Positions 54,171-63,729 of a stretch of DNA of 64,000 nucleotides are shown piece after piece. The position numbers and the translations under genes were made by a program. Origin of the DNA: JAJFUI01 sp039698035 (GTDB taxonomy: Bacteria; Planctomycetota; Planctomycetia; Pirellulales; Thermoguttaceae); NCBI GenBank assembly GCA_039698035.1, contig JBDKSW010000002.1, positions 62,001 to 126,000 on the forward strand, written 5' to 3'. The notes beneath the pieces were generated by a model. It was not told the origin of the DNA and searched no databases. It was given only the letters and a program-made list of their open reading frames with translations. Position 1 is the stretch's first letter. Each line of letters starts with the position of its first letter.

Positions 54171-54207
54171 CAGCCCAGGGACGCCTGGTTTCGACGGCCC
54201 TGGGCTG
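54171..54207. terminator. Hairpin between convergent genes
   Basis: CAGCCCAGGG (54171-54180) and CCCTGGGCTG (54198-54207) are a perfect 10-base inverted repeat with a 17-base loop. It lies between the stops of the helicase and PfkB genes and may end both transcripts, though no T-run follows. Confidence 0.45.
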
Positions 54208-54239
54208 CAAGGCGTGATCTGTTCGGGCTCACCGCTCGA

Positions 54240-55190
54240 CTATAAACCGGCCAGCCGAGCTGTGTCGTCGAAGTTTCGCAAGCCGGCCGTGGCGCCCAGG
54301 CCCGTGACACAGCAGGCGCCGGTCGCGGCGGCCAGACGCCCTGCCTTCGCCGGGTCGAAGCCCTTCAACAGGCCGGTAAGCAGTCCGGCAAGGAAGCTGT
54401 CGCCGGCTCCGGTGGTGTCCACGACGGGTCCCGGCGCGGTGACGATCGAGACTTCGATGTACTGGCCAGCCGCCGGACTGAGCAGCGCGCCATCGGAGCC
54501 GAGCTTGACGCCCAGCAAGCCGGGTGCGCCACACTTGCGGTAGATGTCGAGAATCCGACGCGGATCGCTCTCGCCGGTCTGGTGAATCGCCTCGTCGCGG
54601 CTCGGGCAGTAAACGTCCACCTGCGGCAGAATACGGCAAAGCGGCTCCATCGTGCCGCCCTCGCCGGCCGCGTCCAGGGCCGTCAGGCAGCCGGTCTTGC
54701 GGACCGCTGCAAAGACCTCGGGCAAGTCGGGGTCCAAGTTTGGCATCAGCGAATAGTAGCCGACAAGCATCATGCGGCTGCGGGCCATCAGGTCGAGGTT
54801 GTCCATCAGCAGCGATTTGTCCATCAGCTTTGGCGCGCCGACGCAATGGGCGAAGCTCCGCTCGCCGCTCGGATCGATCAGCACGGCCGTGGTGCTGGTG
54901 GCGGCCGTCGGGTGTTCCAGCAGCCGGCTGCAATCCATGCCAGCGGATTCGAGCCGCCGTCGGATGAGCCCCCCCCAGTCGTCGCGACCCACATAGCTGA
55001 AGGCGGCCGTTTTCATGCCAAGCCGAGCCATGGCAATGCCCGAGTTCGAGACGATGCCGCCCGTGACCACGTCGATTGGCTCTGCGGCAAAGAGCCGGCT
55101 CGGGCCGACGGGAATCGTCAATGGAACTGGCCGGACCAGGATGTCGGCCACGCAAGAGCCACACAGGACGCAGTCGATGTCTTTCGGCAT
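54240..55190 (-). CDS. PfkB-family carbohydrate kinase
   Basis: About 316 aa, ribokinase-like fold. N-terminal motif: VVTGGIVSNSGIAMARLGMK. C-terminal ATP/catalytic motif: VVDTTGAGDSFLAGLLTGLL with the catalytic Asp in GAGDSF. Sugar specificity is not readable. ATG 55190 gives MPKDIDCVLCGS. Convergent with the helicase and near the Gfo/Idh/MocA genes, which suggests sugar metabolism. Confidence 0.9.
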   Translation of the reverse strand: MPKDIDCVLCGSCVADILVRPVPLTIPVGPSRLFAAEPIDVVTGGIVSNSGIAMARLGMKTAAFSYVGRDDWGGLIRRRLESAGMDCSRLLEHPTAATSTTAVLIDPSGERSFAHCVGAPKLMDKSLLMDNLDLMARSRMMLVGYYSLMPNLDPDLPEVFAAVRKTGCLTALDAAGEGGTMEPLCRILPQVDVYCPSRDEAIHQTGESDPRRILDIYRKCGAPGLLGVKLGSDGALLSPAAGQYIEVSIVTAPGPVVDTTGAGDSFLAGLLTGLLKGFDPAKAGRLAAATGACCVTGLGATAGLRNFDDTARLAGL

Positions 55191-55332
55191 GGAGCAGCTC
55201 AATCTCTCGTTGGTCGGCCGCCGGCACAACGGCCAAGGTTCGGGCTTTCAAAAACCGCCGTGCCAGCGGCCCGCCGTTCGTGACACGGCGAAGCGGTCGC
55301 GTCACGAATCGCCATGTTGTTCTCTGAATGTG

Positions 55333-56712
55333 CTAATACTCGCGATCCGTGACGATGCCAGGCTGTGGAACCGGGTATCGGCCGTCCGGGCCGGCCTGCA
55401 ACGGCGCCGGCGATGTCATGGTAAGCTTATCAACGTCCGGTGCGAATTCGTGTTGGCAGTTCAACATCGCGTCGAACGTGACAACCCGGCCTGTGTGGGC
55501 GGCCATGCGGCCCATCGACGCCACGATGCTGGCATTCACACCGCATTCCACCTCGTTGTAAGGCTTGTCCTGACGGATGGCCTCGATCAGGTCCCACCAT
55601 TCAAGCCGATAGGGGTTCTCTTCCGCCTTGGGAAACTGCCAGAGCAGGTTCCTCTTGGCAACCGCCTGACCGCGATAGGTTCGGCAGCGGCCCGCCAGGT
55701 GTCCCGACGTGGTGATCACGCCAAGTCCTTTTGTGCCGTGAGCGTAACTGGAGAATTCCTGATAGCAGCCGGGCATGCACCGGCCGAACGCGAACAGCTT
55801 GGCGCCGTCGGCGAACGTGTATTCAACCGAGTAGTGGTCGAAGTTTTGATCGATCATCTCGCCGCGGCTGTGGCGGCCGCCGTTGGCCTGGGCCTCGACG
55901 GGCAAGGCGTCCTTCATCCAGCAGCACTCGTCGATCGTGTGAATGTAGTAATCGCTGAAAGCGCCGCCGCTGGCCCAGAGGAAGGCGTGGAACCGCTGGA
56001 CCTGGTAGAGCAACTCGGACAGCCCGGTTTCATTGCGTCCGATGTAGCCGGCAACCAGACTTTGCATCCGGTACGTTCGCAGCGCGACGATGTCTCCGAT
56101 CTGGCCGTCGCGGATTCGCTCGTGGAGCGCTTGGCGGGCGCGACAATGTCGAATCACGAGACCGACGCCCGTCTTGAGATTTTTCTTCGAGGCCTCGCGG
56201 CCCAGGGCCAACATGCGGCGTGCCGTGGGGCCGTCCACCGCGAGAGGCTTCTCGATGAACACGTGGAGGCCCTTCTCGATGGCATACTGGTAGTGCGGCC
56301 ACCGAAAAGCGGGCGGCGCGGCAAGAATGGCGACATCGCCAGGCTTCAGACAATCCATCGCCTTCCGATAGGCGTCAAAGCCGACGAATTGGCGGTCCTT
56401 GGGCACGTTGATCGTGCCAGAACAGCCCTCTTTGCGGATGGCAGCCGCCACGCGGTGGTACGTGCCTTCCAGTCGCTCCTGAAAAACGTCGGCCATGGCC
56501 ACCAATTCGATGGGCCCATTGGCGACGGACAAGGCATCGATCGTGGCGCCGCCGCCCCGGCTGCCGGAACCGATCAACGCCAGTCGAATGGTGTTCTGTT
56601 CCGCCGCATGCACCGCCGGGATCGATGTGCCGGCGAGCGCCGAGGCCGTGGCAATCCGGCCTGCACCCTCCAAAAACTCACGCCGCGTCCCTGCATTGCC
56701 GCCGTGGGCCAT
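55333..56712 (-). CDS. Twin-arginine-exported Gfo/Idh/MocA-family oxidoreductase
   Basis: About 459 aa. Tat signal: TRREFLEGAGRIATASALAG. NAD(P)-binding Rossmann domain (IRLALIGSGSRGGGATIDAL) and the family's EKP motif (GLHVFIEKPLAVDG, Lys/Pro for catalysis). The C-terminal part (DQNFDHYSVEYTFADGAKLF) ends in a planctomycete-typical YPVPQPGIVTDREY. Such proteins are usually assumed to act on sugars in the periplasm. Tandem with a close paralogue. GGGAGC before ATG. Confidence 0.92.
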   Translation of the reverse strand: MAHGGNAGTRREFLEGAGRIATASALAGTSIPAVHAAEQNTIRLALIGSGSRGGGATIDALSVANGPIELVAMADVFQERLEGTYHRVAAAIRKEGCSGTINVPKDRQFVGFDAYRKAMDCLKPGDVAILAAPPAFRWPHYQYAIEKGLHVFIEKPLAVDGPTARRMLALGREASKKNLKTGVGLVIRHCRARQALHERIRDGQIGDIVALRTYRMQSLVAGYIGRNETGLSELLYQVQRFHAFLWASGGAFSDYYIHTIDECCWMKDALPVEAQANGGRHSRGEMIDQNFDHYSVEYTFADGAKLFAFGRCMPGCYQEFSSYAHGTKGLGVITTSGHLAGRCRTYRGQAVAKRNLLWQFPKAEENPYRLEWWDLIEAIRQDKPYNEVECGVNASIVASMGRMAAHTGRVVTFDAMLNCQHEFAPDVDKLTMTSPAPLQAGPDGRYPVPQPGIVTDREY

Positions 56713-56850
56713 ACCATGCTCCCTGTCGTCTTCGACGTGAATATACGGAAAGCGGGCAATGCCCGCAACTCGCCCGGTGACAGCAGAAACCGGATTGCAG
56801 AAACCGATCGGAGACGCCCTGGCTCCGCAAGGCTACAATCCAGGCGACCG

Positions 56851-58245
56851 CTAGTACTCCCGCTGGGTGATGATGCCTGGCTGCGGAACCGGATAGCGGC
56901 CGTCGGGACCGGCCAACAATGGGGCCGGCGAGTCCATCGTCAGCTTGTCCAGATCGGGTGCGAACTCGTGGTCGAGGTTCAGGATTTGGTCGTAGGCGAC
57001 GACCTGGCCCGTGTGGGCGGCCATGCGCCCCATCGATGTCACGAGGCTGGCCTCTGCGCCGCGTCTGGCCTCGTTGTACGGCTTGTCCTGGCGGATGGCA
57101 TCGATCAGAGCCTCCCATTCGAGCTGGTAGTGATCGGGCTTGGGGCCCTTGAATCGCCAAACGGCTTTTGATGGATCGACTTTCTGGCCTTTGTAGATGG
57201 CGCATGTGCCATTCGGTGCATTCCATTTGGAGATGACCGCCAGGCCATTGGTCCCGTGGGCGTAACTGGCGAACTGCTCGTAGCACTTCGGGATCGTCCG
57301 GCCGAAGAAGTACAGCTTGGCGCCATCGGCAAACGTGTACTCGACGGAATACGTGTCGAAGTTTTGGTCGACCGAGTCGCCGCGATAGGACGCTCCGAGG
57401 TCGCGACGATAGTGGCGACCGCCCAGGGCCATGGCTTGCACCGGCCAGGCGTCCTTCATCCAGCAGCACTCGTCGATGCTGTGGATGTTGAAGTCGCTGA
57501 AGCAGCCGCCGCTGGCCCAGAGGAAACTGTGGAATCGCTGGATTTGGTAGAGCAGTTCCGAAATGCCTTCCGGCTTGGGCCCCGACGAAAACGAACCGAC
57601 CGGTCCGTGCATGCGGTACGCCCGCAGCGTAAGGATGTCGCCTAACTGGCCCGAGCGGATTCGGTCGTGCAATTCGATTCGTGCAGGGTTGTGGCGGGCC
57701 ATCAGGCCGACGCCCACCTTCAGGTTCCCGTCGACCGACTGGTCGGCCAGTTCCAGCATCCTGCGCGTCGTGGGGCCATCGACCGTGGTCGGCTTCTCCA
57801 TGAAGACATGGAGCCCTTTGCGAATCGCATAGTCGAAGTGAACGCAGCGGAAGGCCGGCGGAGTGGTCAGGATCACCACGTCGCCCGGGTTCAAGCAGTC
57901 CATCGCCATCTGGTAGGCGTCGAAACCGACAAAGCGACGGTCTTTGGGCACGTCAATTTGCTTGACCACGTCGCTTTTCATGAGCGAGGCGTAGCTTGCG
58001 TCCAGCCGCCCCTGGAAGACATCTGCCATGGCCACGAGTTTCGTCGGGCCATTCTTCACGGCCAAGGCGTTGACGGCCGCACCGCCGCCACGGCCGCCGC
58101 AGCCGACCAAGGCCACTTGAATCGTGTTTCGCTCGGCGGCGTGGACCCACGGGGCGGCCACGCCCGCCAGAGCCGAAGCGGCCGCGATCCGGCCAGTGGT
58201 CTTCAGAAACTCACGCCGCGTTGCGGATGAAGGCGTGCAACTCAT
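56851..58245 (-). CDS. Twin-arginine-exported Gfo/Idh/MocA-family oxidoreductase (paralogue)
   Basis: About 464 aa. Tat signal with TRREFLKTTGRIAAASALAG; Rossmann motif VALVGCGGRGGGAAVNAL; catalytic EKP in GLHVFMEKPTTVDGP; ends YPVPQPGIITQREY. Highly similar along its length to the neighbour at 55333, so the pair arose by tandem duplication. ATG 58245 has GAGG nine bases upstream. A minus-strand promoter with TATAAT lies about 150 bases upstream. Confidence 0.92.
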   Translation of the reverse strand: MSCTPSSATRREFLKTTGRIAAASALAGVAAPWVHAAERNTIQVALVGCGGRGGGAAVNALAVKNGPTKLVAMADVFQGRLDASYASLMKSDVVKQIDVPKDRRFVGFDAYQMAMDCLNPGDVVILTTPPAFRCVHFDYAIRKGLHVFMEKPTTVDGPTTRRMLELADQSVDGNLKVGVGLMARHNPARIELHDRIRSGQLGDILTLRAYRMHGPVGSFSSGPKPEGISELLYQIQRFHSFLWASGGCFSDFNIHSIDECCWMKDAWPVQAMALGGRHYRRDLGASYRGDSVDQNFDTYSVEYTFADGAKLYFFGRTIPKCYEQFASYAHGTNGLAVISKWNAPNGTCAIYKGQKVDPSKAVWRFKGPKPDHYQLEWEALIDAIRQDKPYNEARRGAEASLVTSMGRMAAHTGQVVAYDQILNLDHEFAPDLDKLTMDSPAPLLAGPDGRYPVPQPGIITQREY

Positions 58246-58545
58246 GGTGCTGCCTCGTGGAAAGGAGGTGATCTTGATGTGCCGGACGGCGATCGGCCCG
58301 AGCAAAATGCCATACGACGACGGCGTCCTATCGCGGGGGCTCCATCGCTAAGGCGGGACAGTTTGGAGGGCAACGCACGATCGAGCGACGATCGCATTAT
58401 AGCAAACCGGCGGAGCGGCCGTCTACCGCGATATGGACGATCTGCAGCCCCGACGTTATGCTGATGAAACGTTGCGTCGATGCCTGCGAATTGGCGCGCC
58501 CGAGGCCGCCTCGCCAACGCTTCCAACTCTTTCAGCCAATTCACT
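58246..58545. other. 300-base divergent intergenic region
   Basis: Separates the minus-strand oxidoreductase pair from the UroD-like gene. The only recognisable element is the minus-strand promoter near 58396-58425. Nothing gene-like otherwise. Confidence 0.5.
58396..58425 (-). promoter_or_regulatory. Minus-strand promoter for the oxidoreductase pair
   Basis: On the minus strand TAGACG (58425-58420) and TATAAT (58401-58396) are 18 bases apart. The -10 is perfect and the -35 has four of six matches. The leader would be about 150 bases. Confidence 0.45.
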
Positions 58546-59775
58546 ATGACTTCCAGAGAACGCGTGCTGGCTGCCATCGAGCACCGGGCAACCGATAAAG
58601 TGCCCATCGACTTTGGCGGGCATCGCTCGTCGGGCATTGCCGCCCTGGCGTATCCCAAGCTGCGAAAGGCCCTGGGGCTTCCGCCTCGCATCCCCCGCGT
58701 CTACGACCCGGTTCAACAATTGGCGATCCTCGACGACGACGTGCTCGACCGCTTTCAGGTGGACACGATCGAACTCGGGCGAGGCTTCGCGCTGGACGAG
58801 CGGGACTGGGCCGACTGGACCCTGCCGGACGGAACGCCCTGCAAGATGCCGGCCTGGGTTCCGCTCGAACGGCAAGATAAGCAGTGGGTTATCCGTTCGG
58901 CCAGCGGGCGCGTGTTGGCCCGAATGCCCGATGGCGCCATTTACTTCGAGCAATGCTACTGGCCCTACGCCGAACACGACGATCTGGACCGGCTGGAAGA
59001 AGCCCTCGCCGAGAACATGTGGTGTGGCGTCGCCAGCCCGCCCGGCCCGTTGGTGGCTGGTCCCGGTGGGCTCGACCGCCTGGCGGACGGTGCGCGCAAG
59101 CTGCGCGAGCGGACCGATCGGGCCATCATCGGGCTGTTTGGCGGCAACCTGCTTGAAATCGGGCAATACCTCTACCGCAACGACAACTTCTTCATGCTCC
59201 TGGCCGGCAACCCGTCCCGGGCGCACGAGTTCCTCGACCGGCTGCTGGCCCTGCACCTGACGAACCTCGAACGGTTCCTCGGCGCGGTCGGTTCCTCGAT
59301 CGATATCATCATGTTCGGCGACGACTTGGGCATGCAAAAAGGGCCGCAAATGTCGCCGGCCATGTACCGAGAGTTCTTCAAGCCGCGTCACGCCAAGATG
59401 TGGCGCAGGGCCAAGGAGCTTGCCAACGTCAAGGTGCAACTGCACTGCTGCGGCGGCGTCCGCCCCCTTTTGGAAGACCTGATCGAGTCTGGGCTGGATG
59501 CCATCAATCCCGTGCAGATCTCGTGCGTTGGTATGGAACCGCGCAACCTGAAACGGGATTTCGGCGACCGATTGACGTTCTGGGGCGGCGGTTGCGACAC
59601 CCGCTATATGCTCTCGCATGGCACGCCGGCGGAGATCCACGATCACGTTCGCGCCCAGATTTCCGTTCTCGCCCCCGGCGGCGGTTTCGTTTTCCAACAG
59701 GTCCACAATATTTTGGCCGACGTTCCGCCGGAAAACATCATCGCAATGCTTGACGCGGCTAACGAGCCGCTCTGA
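58546..59775 (+). CDS. Uroporphyrinogen decarboxylase-family methyltransferase-like protein
   Basis: About 409 aa. UroD/MtaA-like (cobalamin or corrinoid methyltransferase) fold: SRERVLAAIEHRATDKVPID start, FGDDLGMQKGPQMSPAMYRE, zinc-type HCCGG in VQLHCCGGVRPLL and the later GGGCDTRYML. It lacks heme-type UroD active-site features, so a methyl-transfer or related role is more likely than heme synthesis. No corrinoid protein gene is adjacent. ATG 58546 chosen; next gene is a sugar porter 53 bases on. Confidence 0.85.
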   Translation: MTSRERVLAAIEHRATDKVPIDFGGHRSSGIAALAYPKLRKALGLPPRIPRVYDPVQQLAILDDDVLDRFQVDTIELGRGFALDERDWADWTLPDGTPCKMPAWVPLERQDKQWVIRSASGRVLARMPDGAIYFEQCYWPYAEHDDLDRLEEALAENMWCGVASPPGPLVAGPGGLDRLADGARKLRERTDRAIIGLFGGNLLEIGQYLYRNDNFFMLLAGNPSRAHEFLDRLLALHLTNLERFLGAVGSSIDIIMFGDDLGMQKGPQMSPAMYREFFKPRHAKMWRRAKELANVKVQLHCCGGVRPLLEDLIESGLDAINPVQISCVGMEPRNLKRDFGDRLTFWGGGCDTRYMLSHGTPAEIHDHVRAQISVLAPGGGFVFQQVHNILADVPPENIIAMLDAANEPL

Positions 59776-59828
59776 GCGCTGGGGGTTCCACCCGTTCACG
59801 TCCGGCCGCACAGCAAAGGAAGATCAGG

Positions 59829-61226
59829 ATGCATGGGAACCGTGGCAGCTTTTTGTATCTCTTTTTGGCCTGTGGCGTGGCGGCCCTCGGCGGCCTCCTG
59901 TTTGGCTTTGACACGGCCGTCATCTCGGGGGTCGAAGGCCCGCTCCAACAGCAATTCCATCTGTCGGCAAAAATGCACGGCTGGGTGGTCAGTTCGGCCC
60001 TGGTCGGCTGCCTGCTGGGCTCGGCCGTCGCCGGCGCGATCAGCGATCGTTTCGGTCGGAAGAAAGTGCTGTTGCTGGCCGCCGTGCTGTTTGCCGTCTG
60101 CGCGATTGGCTCGGCCATCCCGCGCGAGCCGTGGCACCTGGTTGTCGCTCGCCTGATTGGCGGCGTCGGCATCGGCATCGCCTCAATGCTTTCGCCGATG
60201 TATATTGCCGAAATCGCCCCGTCCAAGCTGCGCGGCGGGCTGATTACCTTGTCGCAGCTGGCCATCACGATCGGAATCCTGGTCGCCTACCTGTCGAATG
60301 ACGCACTGAGCCAGTTGGCACAGAGCTACCCGTCGCTCTACGGAGGCGGCTTGTGGCGGTGGATGTTCGTCACCGAGGTGTGGCGCGGCATGTTGCTGGT
60401 GGGGCTGCTGCCTGCCGCCGTGCTGTTTTTTCTGCTGTTCTTCGTGCCTGAGAGTCCGCGATGGCTCGTCAAACAGGGGCGAATCGACGAGGCCCTGGCG
60501 ATTCTCAGCCGGGTGGGAGGCCGCGACGAAGCCCAACGCGAGCTGACCGAGATCCGGCAGACGCTTGCCCAGGAGACAGGCTCCATTCGCGAGTTGTTCC
60601 AACCCAAGCTACTCCCGGCGCTGACGATTGGCGTGTTGCTGCCGTTCTTTTCCCAGATCTGTGGCATCAACGTCCTGATTTACTACGGCATCACGGTGCT
60701 CAAGGAGGCCGGCATGACTGCGGCCGAGGCCATGCACTGGCAGAACATCTTTGGCGTTACGAACATTGCCGCCACGGTGCTGGCTATCTTCACCGTCGAT
60801 CGGTTCGGCCGGAAACCGTTGTTGCTGACCGGAATCATTGGCGTCGGGCTGGGCCTGTTCGGCGGCGGCTGGCTCTTCTTGCACGCGCCGATCAATCCGA
60901 AGCATGTCTTTGCCGTCTTCGCGTTCTTCCTGGCCTGTTTCAACTTTTCCTTCGGCTCGGTCTGCTGGATCATCGTGGCCGAGATCTTCCCAACGGCAAT
61001 TCGCGGCCGGGCCATGTCGATCTCCATTTTTTCACTTTGGGCCGGCTGTGCCCTGGTGGGCCAGACGTTTCCCTATCTGCTGAAGACGGCGGGCCCCGCC
61101 GGAAGCTTCTGGCTCTACGCCGCGACGACGCCCTTGGCGTTCCTGTTCGTCCTGTTTTTCGTGCCCGAAACCAAGGGCAAGACCCTGGAACAGATCGAGA
61201 AGACCTGGAGACGTCGAGGGCTGTAG
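59829..61226 (+). CDS. Sugar-proton symporter, MFS sugar porter family
   Basis: About 465 aa, twelve membrane helices. Signatures: LLFGFDTAVISG, DRFGRKKVL, LIGGVGIGIASML, PESPRWLVKQGR, and the terminal PETKGKTLEQIE. Likely imports a hexose or pentose with protons. AGGAAG precedes the ATG. Downstream of the UroD-like gene, possibly one transcript. Confidence 0.94.
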   Translation: MHGNRGSFLYLFLACGVAALGGLLFGFDTAVISGVEGPLQQQFHLSAKMHGWVVSSALVGCLLGSAVAGAISDRFGRKKVLLLAAVLFAVCAIGSAIPREPWHLVVARLIGGVGIGIASMLSPMYIAEIAPSKLRGGLITLSQLAITIGILVAYLSNDALSQLAQSYPSLYGGGLWRWMFVTEVWRGMLLVGLLPAAVLFFLLFFVPESPRWLVKQGRIDEALAILSRVGGRDEAQRELTEIRQTLAQETGSIRELFQPKLLPALTIGVLLPFFSQICGINVLIYYGITVLKEAGMTAAEAMHWQNIFGVTNIAATVLAIFTVDRFGRKPLLLTGIIGVGLGLFGGGWLFLHAPINPKHVFAVFAFFLACFNFSFGSVCWIIVAEIFPTAIRGRAMSISIFSLWAGCALVGQTFPYLLKTAGPAGSFWLYAATTPLAFLFVLFFVPETKGKTLEQIEKTWRRRGL

Positions 61227-61287
61227 CTGGTCCAGCCCGGTCTTGGAGGGGGGGGCTTGCGTTATCGCACGGACCGTCTATCGTGTT

Positions 61288-61331
61288 ATAAGAATCCCTG
61301 CGATACGTACCTCATCCGATAAGAATTTCTG
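61288..61331. promoter_or_regulatory. Direct repeats upstream of the second SufR-like regulator
   Basis: ATAAGAATCCCTG (61288-61300) and ATAAGAATTTCTG (61319-61331) match at 11 of 13 positions and start 31 bases apart, about three helical turns. This AT-rich patch precedes the regulator by about 45 bases. Operator role is inferred. Confidence 0.45.
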
Positions 61332-61374
61332 TAACGCGGGGCCAGGCTGAGGAAGGAACGGAACAACCACGGTC

Positions 61375-62016
61375 ATGACTGAGATCGCGATTAGCCCCGC
61401 CGGAATGCGCATCGTCAAGTTGCTGGTGGGCAATATGCCGCAAACCGTGGCCGAGCTGACCGACGCCATGGGCGTCACGCGAACCGCCGTCACCGAGCAA
61501 CTGGGTGACCTTGCGGCTGCCGGCTTCGTCGAACGCGAGACCGAGCGGTTGCCTGGCCGTGGCCGACCGCGTCACCTCTATCGGGCGACAGACGCCGCCC
61601 TGGCCAGCCTCTTCCCGGGCAACCAGCGGCTCCTGGTTCCCGCGTTCTGCGACGCCATTCTTGGCCTGGGCGGCGAGGCGATGCTCAAACGCGTACTCCG
61701 GCGCGTCAGCCGAGCAATGGCCCAGCACTATTCCGAACGAATCACGACCAAGAAACCCCACGAGCGGCTGCGACAGTTGATCCAGTTGCTCAGCGAAGAG
61801 GGAGGCTTGGTCGATGCCGTCGAGGACGAGCATGGGCGGTTGCTGATCCGCAAGCGGACCTGCCCTTTCATCAGCATGGTGGACTCACGCCGCAGCGTTT
61901 GCCACGTCGATCAGGAGATGCTCAGCACGGTGGTCGGCCGACCGGTGCGCCGCATCGACTGCCGCCACGAGGGGGCCGCTTGCTGCACGTTTGAAATCGT
62001 CGCGACGGCCGACTGA
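61375..62016 (+). CDS. SufR-like winged-helix regulator with cysteine cluster (second copy)
   Basis: About 213 aa. HTH VAELTDAMGVTRTAVTEQLG and wing PGRGRPRHLYRATD in the N-terminal 75 residues. C-terminal cysteines: Cys163-X12-Cys176, then Cys196, Cys203, Cys204. This is the same layout as the protein at 3485, but with more cysteines. Likely an Fe-S or redox-sensing repressor; target unknown. Directly upstream of dnaB (145 bases) but probably not functionally linked. Confidence 0.78.
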   Translation: MTEIAISPAGMRIVKLLVGNMPQTVAELTDAMGVTRTAVTEQLGDLAAAGFVERETERLPGRGRPRHLYRATDAALASLFPGNQRLLVPAFCDAILGLGGEAMLKRVLRRVSRAMAQHYSERITTKKPHERLRQLIQLLSEEGGLVDAVEDEHGRLLIRKRTCPFISMVDSRRSVCHVDQEMLSTVVGRPVRRIDCRHEGAACCTFEIVATAD

Positions 62017-62106
62017 CCGAGCCGAGCGACCGCCGACGGAACTGCGCCGTCATGCGTCCTCCAGACACGGCGACCGGCCACCGGGCCCCTCGGAGCGGGG
62101 CGCTCG

Positions 62107-62135
62107 TTGTCGGGCACCGCCGGATCGTCTATCAT
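62107..62135 (+). promoter_or_regulatory. Possible dnaB promoter
   Basis: TTGTCG (62107-62112) and TATCAT (62130-62135) with 17 bases between, about 27 bases before the dnaB ATG. Confidence 0.4.
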
Positions 62136-62161
62136 GCGTCATCCCTTATTGCAGGTTCACC

Positions 62162-63589
62162 ATGGCCACCGCCTATCGCACGGATGCCAGCCGAGGCTCG
62201 CCCCGCGTCAGTTCCGAAATCCTCGATCGCCTGCCACCGCACAACCTGGAAGCCGAAAAGGGCGTGCTCGGCAGCCTGCTGTTGGACCCTCGCGTTGCCG
62301 ACGACGTGGCCCTAGCCATCCGGGCGGACGACTTCTACGCCGAGGCCAACCAGAAGCTCTTCGCCCACATGCTGGCCATGCACGACGAGGCGGGGCGGAT
62401 CGACGCCACGCTCTTGTTGGAGCGACTCACCACGGCCGGCGACCTTGAGCTGATCGGCGGCGCGGCCTACCTGGCCGAGGTCCTGCACTCGGTCCCCCAT
62501 GCGGCCAACGCGGTTTACTACGCCGAGATCGTTCGGAACAAGGCCACGCTCCGATCGTTGATCCACGCCAGCACCGAGATCCTTCGCGACGCCTACGAGC
62601 CAACCCTCGAACCGCGTGAAATGGTCAGCCGCGCAGAGGAGATGATCTTCGCCGTCCACGACCAGCGAAGCAGCGATCAGGTCATTAACGCCCACGACCT
62701 GATGGTCGAAGCGTTCGATCGGATCGACGCGCGAATGGCCGGCACGGCCGGCGTCGGAGTGCCCACCGGTTTCACCGATCTGGACACGCTGACCGGCGGG
62801 CTGCACGAATCCGAGTTCGTCGTTCTGGCGGCGCGGCCCAGCATGGGCAAGACCGCGTTGGCCACCAACATTGCCGAGTACGTTGCCACGAAGTCGAACG
62901 TCGGCACGCTGTTCGTCAGCCTGGAAATGGCACGGACCGAGTTGGCCCAGCGCATGCTCTGCTCGCAAGGACGGATCGACGCCAGCAAGTTTCGCAGCGG
63001 TTTCCTCTCGGGCGACGATCGAAAGAAACTGGTCGAGGCTTCGGCCCTGTTGAGTTCCGCGCCGCTTTTCGTTGACGACACGCCGTTCCGCACTTGCACC
63101 GAAATCGCCGCTTCGGCGCGGCGGTTGAAACGAAAAGCCAATCTGGGTCTCGTCGTGATCGACTATTTGCAGTTGATTGCCCCGGACGATCCGCGAGACC
63201 CGCGTCAGGAGCAGGTGGCCAAGATGGCCCGGCGACTGAAGGCCCTCGCCCGCGAACTCAAGATCCCCGTGCTCTGTCTGGCCCAGTTGAACCGCCAAGT
63301 CGAAACGGGCAAGGAAGGGCACCGGCCGAAGCTGAGCCACCTCCGCGAGTCGGGCGCCATCGAGCAGGACGCCGACGTGGTGATGTTCGTCCACCGCGAG
63401 GAATACTATCACACACGTGAGGAGGCGATGGAAAAAGGCATTGCCGGCCAAGCCGATGTCATCGTGGCCAAGCAGCGCAACGGCCCAACCGGCGACGTCA
63501 AACTCGCCTGGTTCGACAAGCACACCCGTTTTGAAAACCTCTCGCAAAAGCCCTACGAGGAGTTCGAGGAGTACGGGGCAGAGTTCTGA
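62162..63589 (+). CDS. dnaB: Replicative DNA helicase DnaB
   Basis: About 475 aa. Hexameric helicase that unwinds DNA at the replication fork. N-terminal domain (PPHNLEAEKGVLGSLLLDPR), linker, and RecA-like ATPase with Walker A LAARPSMGKTALA, FVSLEMARTELAQRML, Walker B LVVIDYLQLI and motif H4 (HLRESGAIEQDADVVMFVHR). No intein interrupts it. ATG 62162; upstream frame is not family sequence. Confidence 0.97.
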   Translation: MATAYRTDASRGSPRVSSEILDRLPPHNLEAEKGVLGSLLLDPRVADDVALAIRADDFYAEANQKLFAHMLAMHDEAGRIDATLLLERLTTAGDLELIGGAAYLAEVLHSVPHAANAVYYAEIVRNKATLRSLIHASTEILRDAYEPTLEPREMVSRAEEMIFAVHDQRSSDQVINAHDLMVEAFDRIDARMAGTAGVGVPTGFTDLDTLTGGLHESEFVVLAARPSMGKTALATNIAEYVATKSNVGTLFVSLEMARTELAQRMLCSQGRIDASKFRSGFLSGDDRKKLVEASALLSSAPLFVDDTPFRTCTEIAASARRLKRKANLGLVVIDYLQLIAPDDPRDPRQEQVAKMARRLKALARELKIPVLCLAQLNRQVETGKEGHRPKLSHLRESGAIEQDADVVMFVHREEYYHTREEAMEKGIAGQADVIVAKQRNGPTGDVKLAWFDKHTRFENLSQKPYEEFEEYGAEF

Positions 63590-63692
63590 GCGTGGGACGG
63601 CAACGCGTCGGAAGCCCAACGGCATGCCCCAAGCGACCGACATTGACCGCTGGCACGCGCGATTCCGTCGGGCTCATGCCGGCAACTCCGGG

Positions 63693-63720
63693 TTGAACTA
63701 AGCCCGGAAACGGCTATACT
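63693..63720 (+). promoter_or_regulatory. tRNA-Gln promoter
   Basis: TTGAAC (63693-63698) and TATACT (63715-63720), 16 bases apart; the -10 ends ten bases before the tRNA. A CCGGG/CCCGG dyad surrounds the -35. Confidence 0.6.
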
Positions 63721-63729
63721 GGTGATACT

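Noticed and set aside
55015..57171. Plus-strand open frame of about 718 aa across the oxidoreductase genes
   Set aside because: Opposite to the Tat oxidoreductases; the repeated segments only mirror the duplicated sense genes.
62162..63589. Intein within dnaB
   Set aside because: The Walker A region and later motifs run continuously at normal length.
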